Source: Verrucomicrobiota bacterium (GTDB lineage Bacteria; Verrucomicrobiota; Verrucomicrobiia; Palsa-1439). Taken from it: a stretch of DNA of 64,000 nt. The DNA lies in contig PLZV01000030.1 in the NCBI GenBank assembly GCA_003152315.1, forward strand, positions 1 to 64,000, written 5' to 3'. Under the pieces are notes generated by a model. The model did not search any database and had not been told where the DNA came from. It saw only the letters and a list, made by a program, of their open reading frames with translations. Shown piece after piece: positions 37,871 to 45,762 of this stretch. A program made the translations under genes and the position numbers. Position 1 is the first letter of the stretch. Every line of letters begins with the position of its first letter.

Positions 37871-38110
37871 ATGAACAATCACTACAAATGGCTGCCCGTG
37901 GTGGACGTGGACAGATGCACGGGATGTCGGGCATGCGTGAACGCGTGTGGACCACGCTCGCTTGAATTGGTGGAGAACATCGCCGTGCTGGTGAACCCGC
38001 ATACCTGCGGTAGCGAAGAGCATTGCATCGCCCCTTGCGAGTACGACGCCATTCACATGGAGTGGGTGGAGATGACCGGCGACCGGTCGCACGGCAAATG
38101 GAAAAGTTGA
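37871..38110 (+). CDS. 4Fe-4S ferredoxin-like protein (copy 2)
   Basis: A 79-residue paralogue of 36507-36740: 'CTGCRACVNACGP' and 'HTCGSEEHCIAPCEYDAIHM' keep every cysteine. It starts three bases after the radical SAM stop. The two ferredoxins probably arose by duplication around the radical SAM gene; one may donate electrons for SAM cleavage and the other for auxiliary clusters. Confidence 0.8.
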   Translation: MNNHYKWLPVVDVDRCTGCRACVNACGPRSLELVENIAVLVNPHTCGSEEHCIAPCEYDAIHMEWVEMTGDRSHGKWKS

Positions 38111-38139
38111 CCGACAACGACCCTGACGTCTAAACTAGG

Positions 38140-38301
38140 CTCTGTGGCCTCCCGTACGTACTGCTTTAATTGGGCAAACAGGATGTCGTGGTCGATGCTG
38201 GCGTAGTACTGGTCCGCGTCCGTGCGGAACACGTAGGACTGGCCGCGCAATCGGCTGACGAAATCGACGCCCGCCGCCGCGCGCACGGAATGGGCGGCAC
38301 G
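38140..38301 (-). pseudogene. reverse transcriptase fragment
   Basis: The minus strand encodes 'RLRGQSYVFRTDADQYYASI', 'DHDILFAQLKQYVRE' and flanking residues, which match the core (motif around the first catalytic Asp) of bacterial group II intron-like reverse transcriptases. Only about 55 residues are recognisable, with no 'YADD' motif or maturase domain. It is a remnant of a retroelement inside the nitrite/NO block, next to dispersed repeat copy C. Confidence 0.6.
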
Positions 38302-38322
38302 GCAGATGCGCGATGCGGCGGG

Positions 38323-38396
38323 GTGCTGAGACGTCGGAAGCCCCACCACCGAACAGCTGATATGCGGTTCGTTCGCAGTCGGCGGCGTCCGAGTTT
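38323..38396. repeat. dispersed repeat family, copy C
   Basis: About 74 bases aligning to 43244-43320 at roughly 80 percent, including the shared 'GGTTCGTTCGC' and 'GCGGCGTC'. It lies just beyond the 5' side of the reverse transcriptase fragment. Bases 38397-38530 hold no recognisable gene. Confidence 0.55.
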
Positions 38397-38557
38397 CGAG
38401 AATCCTGATGACGATAATGATCGCGTCTACTTGACCAGACCAGTGACCACGCTTCGCCTTAGCCCGCTGCTGGGCATCAAGCCGCGCGTGATGCTGTCCG
38501 TCGTGATGGGCTCGACTCGGTAAACTGTCCGTGATAATACAGAGGAGGATGGTCACC

Positions 38558-39232
38558 ATGAATCTTACGTATCTTCTTCGAAGCTGCCATTTGTTCTCCG
38601 ATTTGGATGAGCGTGAGTTAGATGCCATCCGCGAGATTGCTCAGCATCACGAATACGGGAAGGGTCAATTCGTTTTTGGCGAGGGCAGCCCCTCTCGAGG
38701 GCTGCACATTGTCGTCGCGGGGACGGTGAAGATCTATCGGGTCGGTCCGGACGGTCGTGAGCGCGTATTTCATGTGGTGCAAACGGGCGACGCTTTTGCC
38801 GAGGCGGCCATGTTCATGGATCTGTACCCGGCGACAGCCGAAGCATTGACGCCTGCGACCGTGATCGTGATTGAGAAGAACGGCTTCAAGCAGTTGCTCG
38901 CGCGCGATCCAAAGCTAAGCTTCCGAATTATCGGGACTTTGGTGAAGTGGCTACGCCAGATGCGTGATGCGCTCACGGACCTTACTTTGAAGGAGGTACC
39001 CGCGCGCTTTGCAATCTACGTGCTCAGCCTCCCTTCGAAGCCTGGCAAGCCCATCAAAGTGACGATCAGTAAAACAACCGTCGCGCAAGTAATCGGCACG
39101 TCGAAGGAAACCTTCTCCCGTCTCTTGGCGCGTTTGGCCCGGTGCCGCATCCTTACTTATCACGGCAGCTTCATTCGGATCCAGAATCGCATCCGCTTGG
39201 AAGCCATTGCGCAGGGCGAAGAAAAGATATGA
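38558..39232 (+). CDS. CRP/FNR-family regulator, DNR-like
   Basis: A 224-residue protein starting 'MNLTYLLRSCHLFSDLDE'; the AGAGGAGG at 38541 supports this ATG over earlier GTG/ATG codons. It has a cyclic-nucleotide-binding-type sensor domain ('GLHIVVAGTVKIYRVG', 'GDAFAEAAMF'), a dimer helix, and the helix-turn-helix 'TTVAQVIGTSKETFSRLLARL' region (recognition helix E-x2-S-R). It lacks the four-Cys cluster of FNR, so it is of the DNR/NnrR type that senses NO through heme or another ligand. It is the obvious candidate to bind the three TTGA-N6-TCAA boxes nearby. GATAAT at 38533-38538 may be its -10. Confidence 0.85.
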   Translation: MNLTYLLRSCHLFSDLDERELDAIREIAQHHEYGKGQFVFGEGSPSRGLHIVVAGTVKIYRVGPDGRERVFHVVQTGDAFAEAAMFMDLYPATAEALTPATVIVIEKNGFKQLLARDPKLSFRIIGTLVKWLRQMRDALTDLTLKEVPARFAIYVLSLPSKPGKPIKVTISKTTVAQVIGTSKETFSRLLARLARCRILTYHGSFIRIQNRIRLEAIAQGEEKI

Positions 39233-39356
39233 AGCACTTGCGTCGTGAGACGAAGTCGCCAATAAGCCGAGAATTGGGGCATAGCCAAGTCATCAGTCTG
39301 GCTGTAACCCAATAAAAAAAAGCCGTACCGTCCCTCCGGACGAAATCAGCCCCTTG

Positions 39357-39398
39357 TTGACTTACATCAATCCTGTCTCAGCCCACATGCGCTACCGT
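39357..39398 (+). promoter_or_regulatory. FNR/DNR-type box and -10 hexamer for nirK
   Basis: TTGACTTACATCAA (39357-39370), then 22 bases, then TACCGT (39393-39398). The predicted transcription start is near 39405, giving a leader of about 23 bases before the GTG at 39428 with AAAGGA inside it. Confidence 0.75.
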
Positions 39399-39427
39399 GA
39401 AGCGTGTCAGAAAGGATTATATTGAAC

Positions 39428-40453
39428 GTGAAACAGACGAAATCACTCTTGGTCTTAACTGGAATCCTCGTGTTGGCGGGCGGGGTCATCGCTGCTCCTC
39501 TGCGTGAGTACGCACAGTTAACGTACGCTCCCGAAGTACCACCGCCAATTCCGCGTCGCCCCCCGGCCATTGTCGAAGTCCACCTGACAAGTGGCGTTGT
39601 GACAAACCAACTCAAAGGCGACGTGAAGTATGCTTTCTGGTGTTTCAACGGACACACGCCCGGACCGTTCATCCGCGCGCGTGTCGGCGACACGCTCGAA
39701 CTGCACGTCGCCAACACCGACGCCAGCGGCAAGCCGCACAACTGCGATTTGCACGCCGTGACGGGACCCGGCGGCGGCGCGCCGGTCACGACGACCGTGA
39801 AAGGCGAGGAGGCCGTCTCGTGGTTCAAGCTGCTGCAGCCGGGCTTGTTCCTTTACCACTGCGCCGCCCCGCCCGTGATGGACCACATCGCCAACGGCAT
39901 GTACGGCATGATCCTCGTCGAGCCAAAGAACGGTCTGCCGAAGGTCGACCGCGAGTTCTACGTGATGCAGAGCGAGATTTACACGAAGGACGCGCCTGAG
40001 GACGCGGAGTTTCTCGAGTACTCGCACGAGAAAGGCCTCGAAGAGCGCCCGACCTTCGTGATCTTTAACGGCCGCGTCGGTTCGCTGACAGGAAAGAACT
40101 CGCTTCACGCCACCGTCGGCGAACGCGTGCGCATCTACTTCGGCGATGCGGGGCCAAACCTCATCTCCTCATTCCATGTCATCGGAGAGATCTTCGATAA
40201 AGTGTACCGCGAGGGCGGTCTTGTCGACCCGCCATCGCACAGTATCCAGACGACCCTGGTTCCCGCCGGCGGCGCGACCGTGGTGGAGTTCGACGCAAAG
40301 GTGCCCGGCAGCTATACGCTGGTCGATCACGCCATCTTCCGCATCGAGCAAGGCGCGGTCGGCTATCTCGAAGTCGCGGGCCATCCGCAATGCGACATCT
40401 ATCACTCCGACAAGGACCCCGTCCGCTGCAAGGGCTGTCTGGTGCACCCATGA
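39428..40453 (+). CDS. nirK: copper-containing nitrite reductase
   Basis: A 341-residue periplasmic enzyme with two cupredoxin domains that reduces nitrite to NO. It has a signal peptide ('LVLTGILVLAGGVIAAP'). The active-site stretch 'NCDLHAVTGPGGGA' carries the catalytic Asp and a type 2 copper His; 'LFLYHCAAPPVMDHIANGMYG' carries type 1 copper Cys, His and Met and the bridging His; 'SSFHVIGEIFDKVY' supplies another type 2 His. GTG 39428 fits the predicted promoter; GTG 39404 and TTG 39422 are alternatives. The stop overlaps the second nnrS (ATGA). Electron donor not encoded nearby. Confidence 0.9.
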   Translation: MKQTKSLLVLTGILVLAGGVIAAPLREYAQLTYAPEVPPPIPRRPPAIVEVHLTSGVVTNQLKGDVKYAFWCFNGHTPGPFIRARVGDTLELHVANTDASGKPHNCDLHAVTGPGGGAPVTTTVKGEEAVSWFKLLQPGLFLYHCAAPPVMDHIANGMYGMILVEPKNGLPKVDREFYVMQSEIYTKDAPEDAEFLEYSHEKGLEERPTFVIFNGRVGSLTGKNSLHATVGERVRIYFGDAGPNLISSFHVIGEIFDKVYREGGLVDPPSHSIQTTLVPAGGATVVEFDAKVPGSYTLVDHAIFRIEQGAVGYLEVAGHPQCDIYHSDKDPVRCKGCLVHP

Positions 40454-42180
40454 ACAACACCCTCTCCACGACACCGACCGAACCAACCTCAGCCGACCCG
40501 ATCCACCTCTCGATGCTGGTCTCGGACATCAGCCGCCAGTATCCGCAGTGCCGCCCCGTATTCGAAAAATACGGCATCGCCGGGTGCGGCGGAGAGTATG
40601 GTCCACCAGAGCCGCTGTTCATTTTCGCCACGGCCCACCGCGTGCCGTTGGGCGACCTGGTGGACGAACTGAACCGCGCCTTGCGTGGGGAGTGGAAGGA
40701 CGAGAGCGCAAAGCGTAACGCGACAGGGGACGTCGAGTTGGCCAGCGAGAATCTCTACAAACGCTTCGTCTTCGGCGCGTTGTTCGTCGCGCTGACCGCT
40801 GGCTTCGGCCTCGGCGTCACCAACCTCACGCGGATTTCGCTCGCCCAGTCGTATTACGAGATCAGCGGCGTGCTGAAACAGATTCACGGTCACGCCCAAA
40901 TCTTCGGCTGGGTCGGGCTGTTCATCATGGGCGTTGCGTTCCACGCCATTCCGCGGATGAAGATGCAGCCGTTGCGTCACGTGCGCGCCGCGAGCTCCTG
41001 TCTGTGGCTGATGTTGGGCGGCGTATTCCTCCGCGTCTTTGCGCAACCGCTGGCCAGACATTACGTCGGCGCCGCGGCGCTACTAATCTCAGGCATCCTT
41101 GAGTTGGCCGCTGTCGGTTTATTCGCGTGGTTGCTCGGCGGTTCAGTCGCGCGCTCAAAACCGCCGCGGGAATCCTACGAGAAATTCATTTGGGCGAGCG
41201 TCGTCTGGTTCGCGGTCTTGGCGATGTGGAATCTCTGGATTGTCCTGCAAATGTCCCTGAAGCGGTCGGTGGGCATTCCCGCCTTGACGGATGCCTTGTG
41301 GATTCATGTCGCCTCCTTTGGGTTCATCGCCAATATGATTTTCGGTTTCTCCTTGCGCGTGCTGCCACATTTTCTCGGCCTGCGCGAATCGAAGACTTTG
41401 CCGGCCAACCTGGCCTTCGTCCTCTGGAACGTCGCCATCTTCTTGCGTTACCCGATTGACGAACTGGCTTGGTGGGCATCCGTTCTCGAAGCGACAGCCA
41501 TCGCGCTCTTCATCTGGTCGCTCGGCGTTTTCGCTCGACGCCGCACGAAGATCGAAATCAAAGGTGTGGACAATTCGTTCGCGTGGTTCGTCAAACTCGG
41601 CTACGGCTGGCTCGTGATCGTGGCGCTGCTCCCGTTTCACGCCGACATCTTCCGTCTCACCGCATCGGCGAGACACTCGATGGCCATCGGATTTGTCACC
41701 CCGCTAATTTTCGGCGTGAGCTATCGCGTGTTGCCAATCTTCAACGGTGTGAATCTGTGGAGCAATCGATTGATGCGCGCGTCGTTCTGGCATCTGGCGG
41801 CAGGTAGCACGCTGCCGTTCTCGATGGCGATCAATAATGCGTTTGAAACGAAGTGGAGTTATGCATGGTCGGGCATTACTGGCTTCCTCGTATTCGCCGC
41901 GCTGGTGATGTTCGCGGTGAACATTGTGATGACCTTGCGCACACGGGCCGAGAAGTTCACCCGTGAATCCATTGTAAAGCTGACGACGCGCATCGCTGAA
42001 CTGTTGGAAATGTATCCCGAGACTCGTCCCGTGCTAATTCACGGCGGCCTGGCGGGTTTGTCGGCGATGCAACACGACCCGCCCCGTTTCGTCACCATCG
42101 AGTTTGCGGCGCGCCGGCATGGGATCGATCCCCAACCCCTCGTCAAACTTCTAAACGAAGAAATCCAAAGGAGAAAGTAA
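40450..42180 (+). CDS. nnrS: NnrS-family protein with DUF1858-like domains at both ends (second)
   Basis: A 576-residue protein. The core has about 12 transmembrane helices with NnrS-type His motifs ('KQIHGHAQIFGWVGLFIMG', 'SARHSMAIGFVTPLIFGVSY'). A DUF1858-like domain precedes it ('VSDISRQYPQCRPVFEKYGI') and another follows ('IAELLEMYPETRPVLIHGGL'), each with the P-x4-V-(F/L) pattern; the first keeps a 'GCGG' but the second lacks Cys. It is co-translated with nirK. Likely role: NO resistance, keeping the NO made by NirK from damaging Fe-S or heme proteins. Confidence 0.8.
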   Translation: MNNTLSTTPTEPTSADPIHLSMLVSDISRQYPQCRPVFEKYGIAGCGGEYGPPEPLFIFATAHRVPLGDLVDELNRALRGEWKDESAKRNATGDVELASENLYKRFVFGALFVALTAGFGLGVTNLTRISLAQSYYEISGVLKQIHGHAQIFGWVGLFIMGVAFHAIPRMKMQPLRHVRAASSCLWLMLGGVFLRVFAQPLARHYVGAAALLISGILELAAVGLFAWLLGGSVARSKPPRESYEKFIWASVVWFAVLAMWNLWIVLQMSLKRSVGIPALTDALWIHVASFGFIANMIFGFSLRVLPHFLGLRESKTLPANLAFVLWNVAIFLRYPIDELAWWASVLEATAIALFIWSLGVFARRRTKIEIKGVDNSFAWFVKLGYGWLVIVALLPFHADIFRLTASARHSMAIGFVTPLIFGVSYRVLPIFNGVNLWSNRLMRASFWHLAAGSTLPFSMAINNAFETKWSYAWSGITGFLVFAALVMFAVNIVMTLRTRAEKFTRESIVKLTTRIAELLEMYPETRPVLIHGGLAGLSAMQHDPPRFVTIEFAARRHGIDPQPLVKLLNEEIQRRK

Positions 42181-42181
42181 C

Positions 42182-42466
42182 ATGAGTCTCATCCAGACAA
42201 TCAACGAGAAGTTCACCGCCCATCGTGACGGCGGTTGTTGTTGCGGTCATGGCGAATCGCATTCGGAAACGGCACCAAAGAGCATCACCAAAGACTTGAT
42301 CGTCCGTGAGGTTGCTGATCGTTGGCCGCAGACAGTCGCAGTGTTCGGTAATCACAAGGTGGACTTCTGTTGCGGTGGGGCGCACTCTATCGAGCAGACG
42401 GCTCGCGCCCGCGGTTGTCAAGATGTCGGCGCGTTGGTCGCCGACTTGAATCGGGCAATCCAGTAA
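42182..42466 (+). CDS. stand-alone ScdA/RIC N-terminal (DUF542) domain protein
   Basis: A 94-residue protein with the domain's 'VFGNHKVDFCCGGAHSIEQT' (double Cys motif) and a Cys-rich N-terminus ('GGCCCGHGES') that could bind metal. Full-length RIC proteins repair Fe-S clusters damaged by NO and carry a hemerythrin domain; here only the N-domain is present, while a separate hemerythrin protein is encoded at 35808. It begins one base after the nnrS stop, in the nirK operon. Confidence 0.8.
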   Translation: MSLIQTINEKFTAHRDGGCCCGHGESHSETAPKSITKDLIVREVADRWPQTVAVFGNHKVDFCCGGAHSIEQTARARGCQDVGALVADLNRAIQ

Positions 42467-42495
42467 ACAAGCGTTCTCAGACGGAGGAGGTCTTC

Positions 42496-43020
42496 ATGCA
42501 TTATCGACGATTGTGGTTCAGCCTCGGCGCGGTCATCATCGGCTCGTTCGCGGTCCTGGGATATTTCGGGCGGGAGATTTATCGCATGGCCCCGCCGATA
42601 CCAGAGCGCGTGGTCACCAGCGATGGTCACATCCTGTTCACGGGACAGGACATCAAGGATGGACAGAACGTCTGGCAATCGATTGGCGGACAAGAGGTCG
42701 GGACCGTGTGGGGACACGGGGCCTACGTCGCACCTGACTGGACCGCGGACTGGCTGCCATCGTGAACTAACGTGGATTCTCGACCGCTGGGCCAATCAGG
42801 AGCATGGCAAGTCTTACGATCAACTCGATGTCGAGACAGCCGCAGCGCTAAAGGCGCGGCTCAAAAAAGAAATTCGTACCAACACCTACGATTCCAGTAC
42901 CGGCGATCTCGTTGTCTCACCGACGCGTGAACAAATCTTTCAGGTAGTCGAATGGATTGAGACCGTGCCGCCGACAACTGCCCAGCAGGGAATAGATCAC
43001 CGCGCTGCGTTCTTCATCTG
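42496..43020 (+). pseudogene. norB: quinol-dependent NO reductase (qNOR) 5' remnant, frameshifted
   Basis: A well-placed ATG with GGAGGAGG upstream starts 'MHYRRLWFSLGAVIIGSF', then 'DGHILFTGQDIKDGQNVWQS' and 'GTVWGHGAYVAPDWTADWL', the conserved qNOR N-terminus. A frameshift near 42760 stops this frame at 42765, and similarity continues in another frame ('LTWILDRWANQEHGKS', 'TNTYDSSTGDLVVS') to about 42990. The whole catalytic 12-helix part (about 600 residues) is missing. That second frame runs straight into the RVRLVP tail at 43031. Hence no intact NO reductase is encoded here. Confidence 0.8.
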
Positions 43021-43030
43021 CCACCAACTC

Positions 43031-43063
43031 CCCGCCCGCTACCGCGTGCGGCTGGTGCCGTAG
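43031..43063 (+). repeat. RVRLVP-tail repeat, copy T2 (orphan)
   Basis: Encodes 'PARYRVRLVP' and a stop, differing from T1 mainly by loss of one Tyr codon; similarity extends left to about 43018. It is fused in frame to the qNOR remnant and marks the right edge of the nitrite/NO block. Confidence 0.75.
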
Positions 43064-43243
43064 AGACTGGTTTTCGGACTGCCTTTGATCTGCTTGAAGG
43101 TTGACGGAGCCTCCGAGCATGCGTGGTAAATATTTACCAGCCGAAGCAGCCCAGTGGGGTCAACAAACTTGTCCTCGCTGAATTTCCTCAGGGAGCATCG
43201 CGGTGCAGGAACCTCTCCCGCCTTGGAAGCGAATGCTGTCCGA

Positions 43244-43510
43244 GTCGTTGAGACCTCGGAAGGCCACCTCCGAAGAACAGCCGAGATGTGGTTCGTTCGC
43301 GTCAGCGGCGTCGGAGTTTTTCGCTGACGGCGGACAGCACCAATCTGTCAGGGTGCATCCCTATAGAAGTATCAGGGAGCCGTCAGCCGAAATACCTTGC
43401 CGTCCCGATACCCACAGGCGTATAAGTCAATCCTCAGCCCGTTTGCGTGGGCCGCTTCCCGACCCCATCGCGTCCCGTCTGCGCAAAGGCTAGGAGTAGT
43501 TGGAGTTTTG
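43244..43510. repeat. dispersed repeat family, copy B
   Basis: The longest copy: its left part (43244-43320) matches copy C at 38323-38396 and its whole length matches copy A at 8777-9006. It ends 22 bases before the start codon of a secreted beta-helix protein. Bases 43064-43243 hold nothing recognisable. Confidence 0.55.
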
Positions 43511-43531
43511 CGAGTTGCTACTGGAGGCGCT

Positions 43532-45349
43532 ATGAGAATACCCGATGCCCGTTGGGCCAAGACCGGTCTTCCGAATAAGCACCACCACCCATTTAACATC
43601 ATCCTTTGTTTCTTTTGGTTGTCAGGTGTGTTTTCGGGGCAGGCGCAAACCAACAGCTACATCAGTTCGACGGATGGCTTCTGGGATGAGCCCCGCCTTT
43701 GGTCACTCGCAGAGCCACCGTCCATTGCGCAGTCGGCGATTCTTATTACGAACGCCGCCTCGGAGACGGTCACGATCGATAGCATCACGGCAAGCAATTT
43801 CACCAGCACCCTGACCATCAGCAATCTCACCGTCAATCCTCCGCCCGGCAGCACCAACACTCTCTACCTTGACAATACCGGCACCATCGCCTTGCACATA
43901 CTTAACAGTTTCACCATCGGCACAAGTCCCGACTATTTTGGCGGAAAGTCAGAATTGATCAGCACCAATTCCACGTTGATTGTTGACGGTTTGCTGGGCG
44001 GCCAACTACTGGATAACGGCACTATGGTCATCACGGGTGGCTCACTGATCACGACAAACTGCAGCCTCCAGGTTGCCACTGACACCACCGTAGGGCTTCT
44101 AATCATCTCCAATGCTCTTGTGCAGGCTCGGGATGTCACGGTCACCTCAGGGGGCGTTTCTAGCGGAACAATTGAAGTCATCGGTGGAACAATGACGTTG
44201 TCAGGTTCTCTGACTGTTGGTAATGGCGGTCAAATTTCGCAGAGCAGTATGCTTGTGGCAAACGGGGGGCTGCTTGTAGTTACCAACGCAGATACATTCA
44301 TCGGAGCCCAATATGAAAGTGGTGGAACCTTGACCGTGTCGAACTCTACGTTCCTCGCAGCGGATGTCAGTCTGGGAGGGGCAAGGAGCGGTGGCCAATT
44401 AACGATCAATAATGGCACCGTCACCTTGAGCGGACAGCTCGACATCGGCGTCGGCGATCAAAGCAGTGGGGGTGTCTTGTTGAATGGCGGCACTCTCGTC
44501 GTCACCAATGGCTCTACAAGCCTCGGAGTAGGTAGCCCGACGAGCGGCAACACACTGACGATTTCTAATGGACTCTTTCTCGCACGTGACGTTTCTGTCG
44601 GTTCTTATGAGGGGGCGGGCGCTGTATCCATCAGTGGCGGCACTTCGGTTTTTAGTTCCAATCTCCTGATTGGCGCCGCGCTCGTTTCGGAAGCAACTGT
44701 TTTTGTAACAGCTGGACAACTGTTCGTTACGAACGCTCTGATACTGGTGGACAACCAGGGGCAATGCGACGTTTCCGGCGGCCGATTGGCAGCACAGTCC
44801 ATCGAACTGGGGCATTCTCTGACAGGCACGCTTACAGCGAACGGCGGCTCGGTCACAGTCTCTGGAGGAATTACCCTTGGAGACTGTAGCAGCGGCGGCG
44901 TTGGTTATGCCTCGGTAGGCGGAGGTCAATTGGTCGTAACCAATGCCTCTGGCGCAGGATTTATCGACATTCAGAACGGCCAGTTGATTCTCAGCAACGG
45001 CGTTTTGCAGGTCGACAAGCTGGTGATGACGAATAGCTGCAGCCAGTTTATTCACACCGGCGGCACCCTCATCGTCGGCAGTGTTATCCTCGATCCCAAC
45101 GCCTTCCGGATCACCTCAGTTGCTCGGGAAGGGAACAACCTCCTCGTCACCTGGCTGATGGCACCGGGCCAGACCAATGCCTTGCAGGCTACCGGTGGGA
45201 GTACCAAGAGCAGCTACACTACCAATGGCTTCACGGACATCTTCATTGTGACGAATAACACCACTACCGGCTCCCTCACCAACTACCTCGATATTGGGGG
45301 AGCAACGAACAAACCATCCCGCTTCTACCGCGCCCGCTTGGCACCCTGA
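43532..45349 (+). CDS. secreted beta-helix repeat surface protein
   Basis: A 605-residue protein; ATG 43532 is preceded by GGAGG, and a signal peptide follows ('IILCFFWLSGVFSGQAQ'). The body consists of imperfect repeats rich in Gly, Ser and Asn ('LTVGNGGQISQSSMLVANGG', 'LLVVTNADTFIGAQYESGG'), typical of autotransporter-associated or PEP-CTERM-like beta-helix proteins. The last about 100 residues ('NAFRITSVAREGNNLLVTW' to 'SRFYRARLAP') are homologous to the C-terminal domain of the mosaic protein at 14387-18685, suggesting a shared sorting or anchoring tail. Role presumably adhesion or matrix. Confidence 0.8.
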   Translation: MRIPDARWAKTGLPNKHHHPFNIILCFFWLSGVFSGQAQTNSYISSTDGFWDEPRLWSLAEPPSIAQSAILITNAASETVTIDSITASNFTSTLTISNLTVNPPPGSTNTLYLDNTGTIALHILNSFTIGTSPDYFGGKSELISTNSTLIVDGLLGGQLLDNGTMVITGGSLITTNCSLQVATDTTVGLLIISNALVQARDVTVTSGGVSSGTIEVIGGTMTLSGSLTVGNGGQISQSSMLVANGGLLVVTNADTFIGAQYESGGTLTVSNSTFLAADVSLGGARSGGQLTINNGTVTLSGQLDIGVGDQSSGGVLLNGGTLVVTNGSTSLGVGSPTSGNTLTISNGLFLARDVSVGSYEGAGAVSISGGTSVFSSNLLIGAALVSEATVFVTAGQLFVTNALILVDNQGQCDVSGGRLAAQSIELGHSLTGTLTANGGSVTVSGGITLGDCSSGGVGYASVGGGQLVVTNASGAGFIDIQNGQLILSNGVLQVDKLVMTNSCSQFIHTGGTLIVGSVILDPNAFRITSVAREGNNLLVTWLMAPGQTNALQATGGSTKSSYTTNGFTDIFIVTNNTTTGSLTNYLDIGGATNKPSRFYRARLAP

Positions 45350-45350
45350 G

Positions 45351-45432
45351 GAGCGCAGCCGCGAGGACGAAACGGCAACGAAACAACACGAAGCCGCGTT
45401 CACGACTCGGTGAACAATCCCCGGCTGCGCTC
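45351..45432. repeat. perfect 10-bp inverted repeat downstream of the beta-helix gene
   Basis: GAGCGCAGCC (45351-45360) and GGCTGCGCTC (45423-45432) separated by 62 bases, starting two bases after the stop codon. It could fold a long hairpin or bound a small lost insertion; no T-run follows. Confidence 0.35.
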
Positions 45433-45455
45433 TTCCTATTTGCCACACGGCCCTG

Positions 45456-45517
45456 ACATCGGCTCCGGCGCTACTAACTTCCCCGCCCACTACTACCACG
45501 TGCGGCTGGTGCCGTAG
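45456..45517 (+). repeat. RVRLVP-tail repeat, copy T3 (orphan, longest)
   Basis: Encodes 'DIGSGATNFPAHYYHVRLVP' and a stop, homologous to 'DLGAATNTPARYYRVRLVP' at the end of the mosaic protein; the last 37 bases (45481-45517) are the strongly conserved part. It lies about 110 bases after a gene that already has its own tail, so it is a separate fragment. Confidence 0.7.
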
Positions 45518-45580
45518 GCCGGCACTCCTTGGGGCTCGATTCCACTTGGCCATTTAGTCGTTTTGCGGCCAACTCGCCGC

Positions 45581-45762
45581 ATGTCCACCAAACAACTATC
45601 TCTCACGGACACTGCCGCGCCTCCCGTTTCCGCCGCCACCGCCATCCTTGAGTTCGGTCGCCTGCTGTACGAAGAAGATTCGCGCCGCATCGACGACCGC
45701 AAGCCCGCGCAACTCCAGGAAGCCGAAGAGAAGTTGATCGCGCAGTTTGAGGTGCCGGGCTT
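45581..45762 (+). pseudogene. 5' fragment of an unknown gene antisense to the hsdS end
   Basis: An ATG opens 'MSTKQLSLTDTAAPPVSAAT' and 'ILEFGRLLYEEDSRRIDDRK', a plausible protein start, then from about 45765 the frame simply reads the opposite strand of hsdS. Two gene fragments therefore meet tail to tail inside the apparent hsdS 3' end. Family not recognised. Confidence 0.4.
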
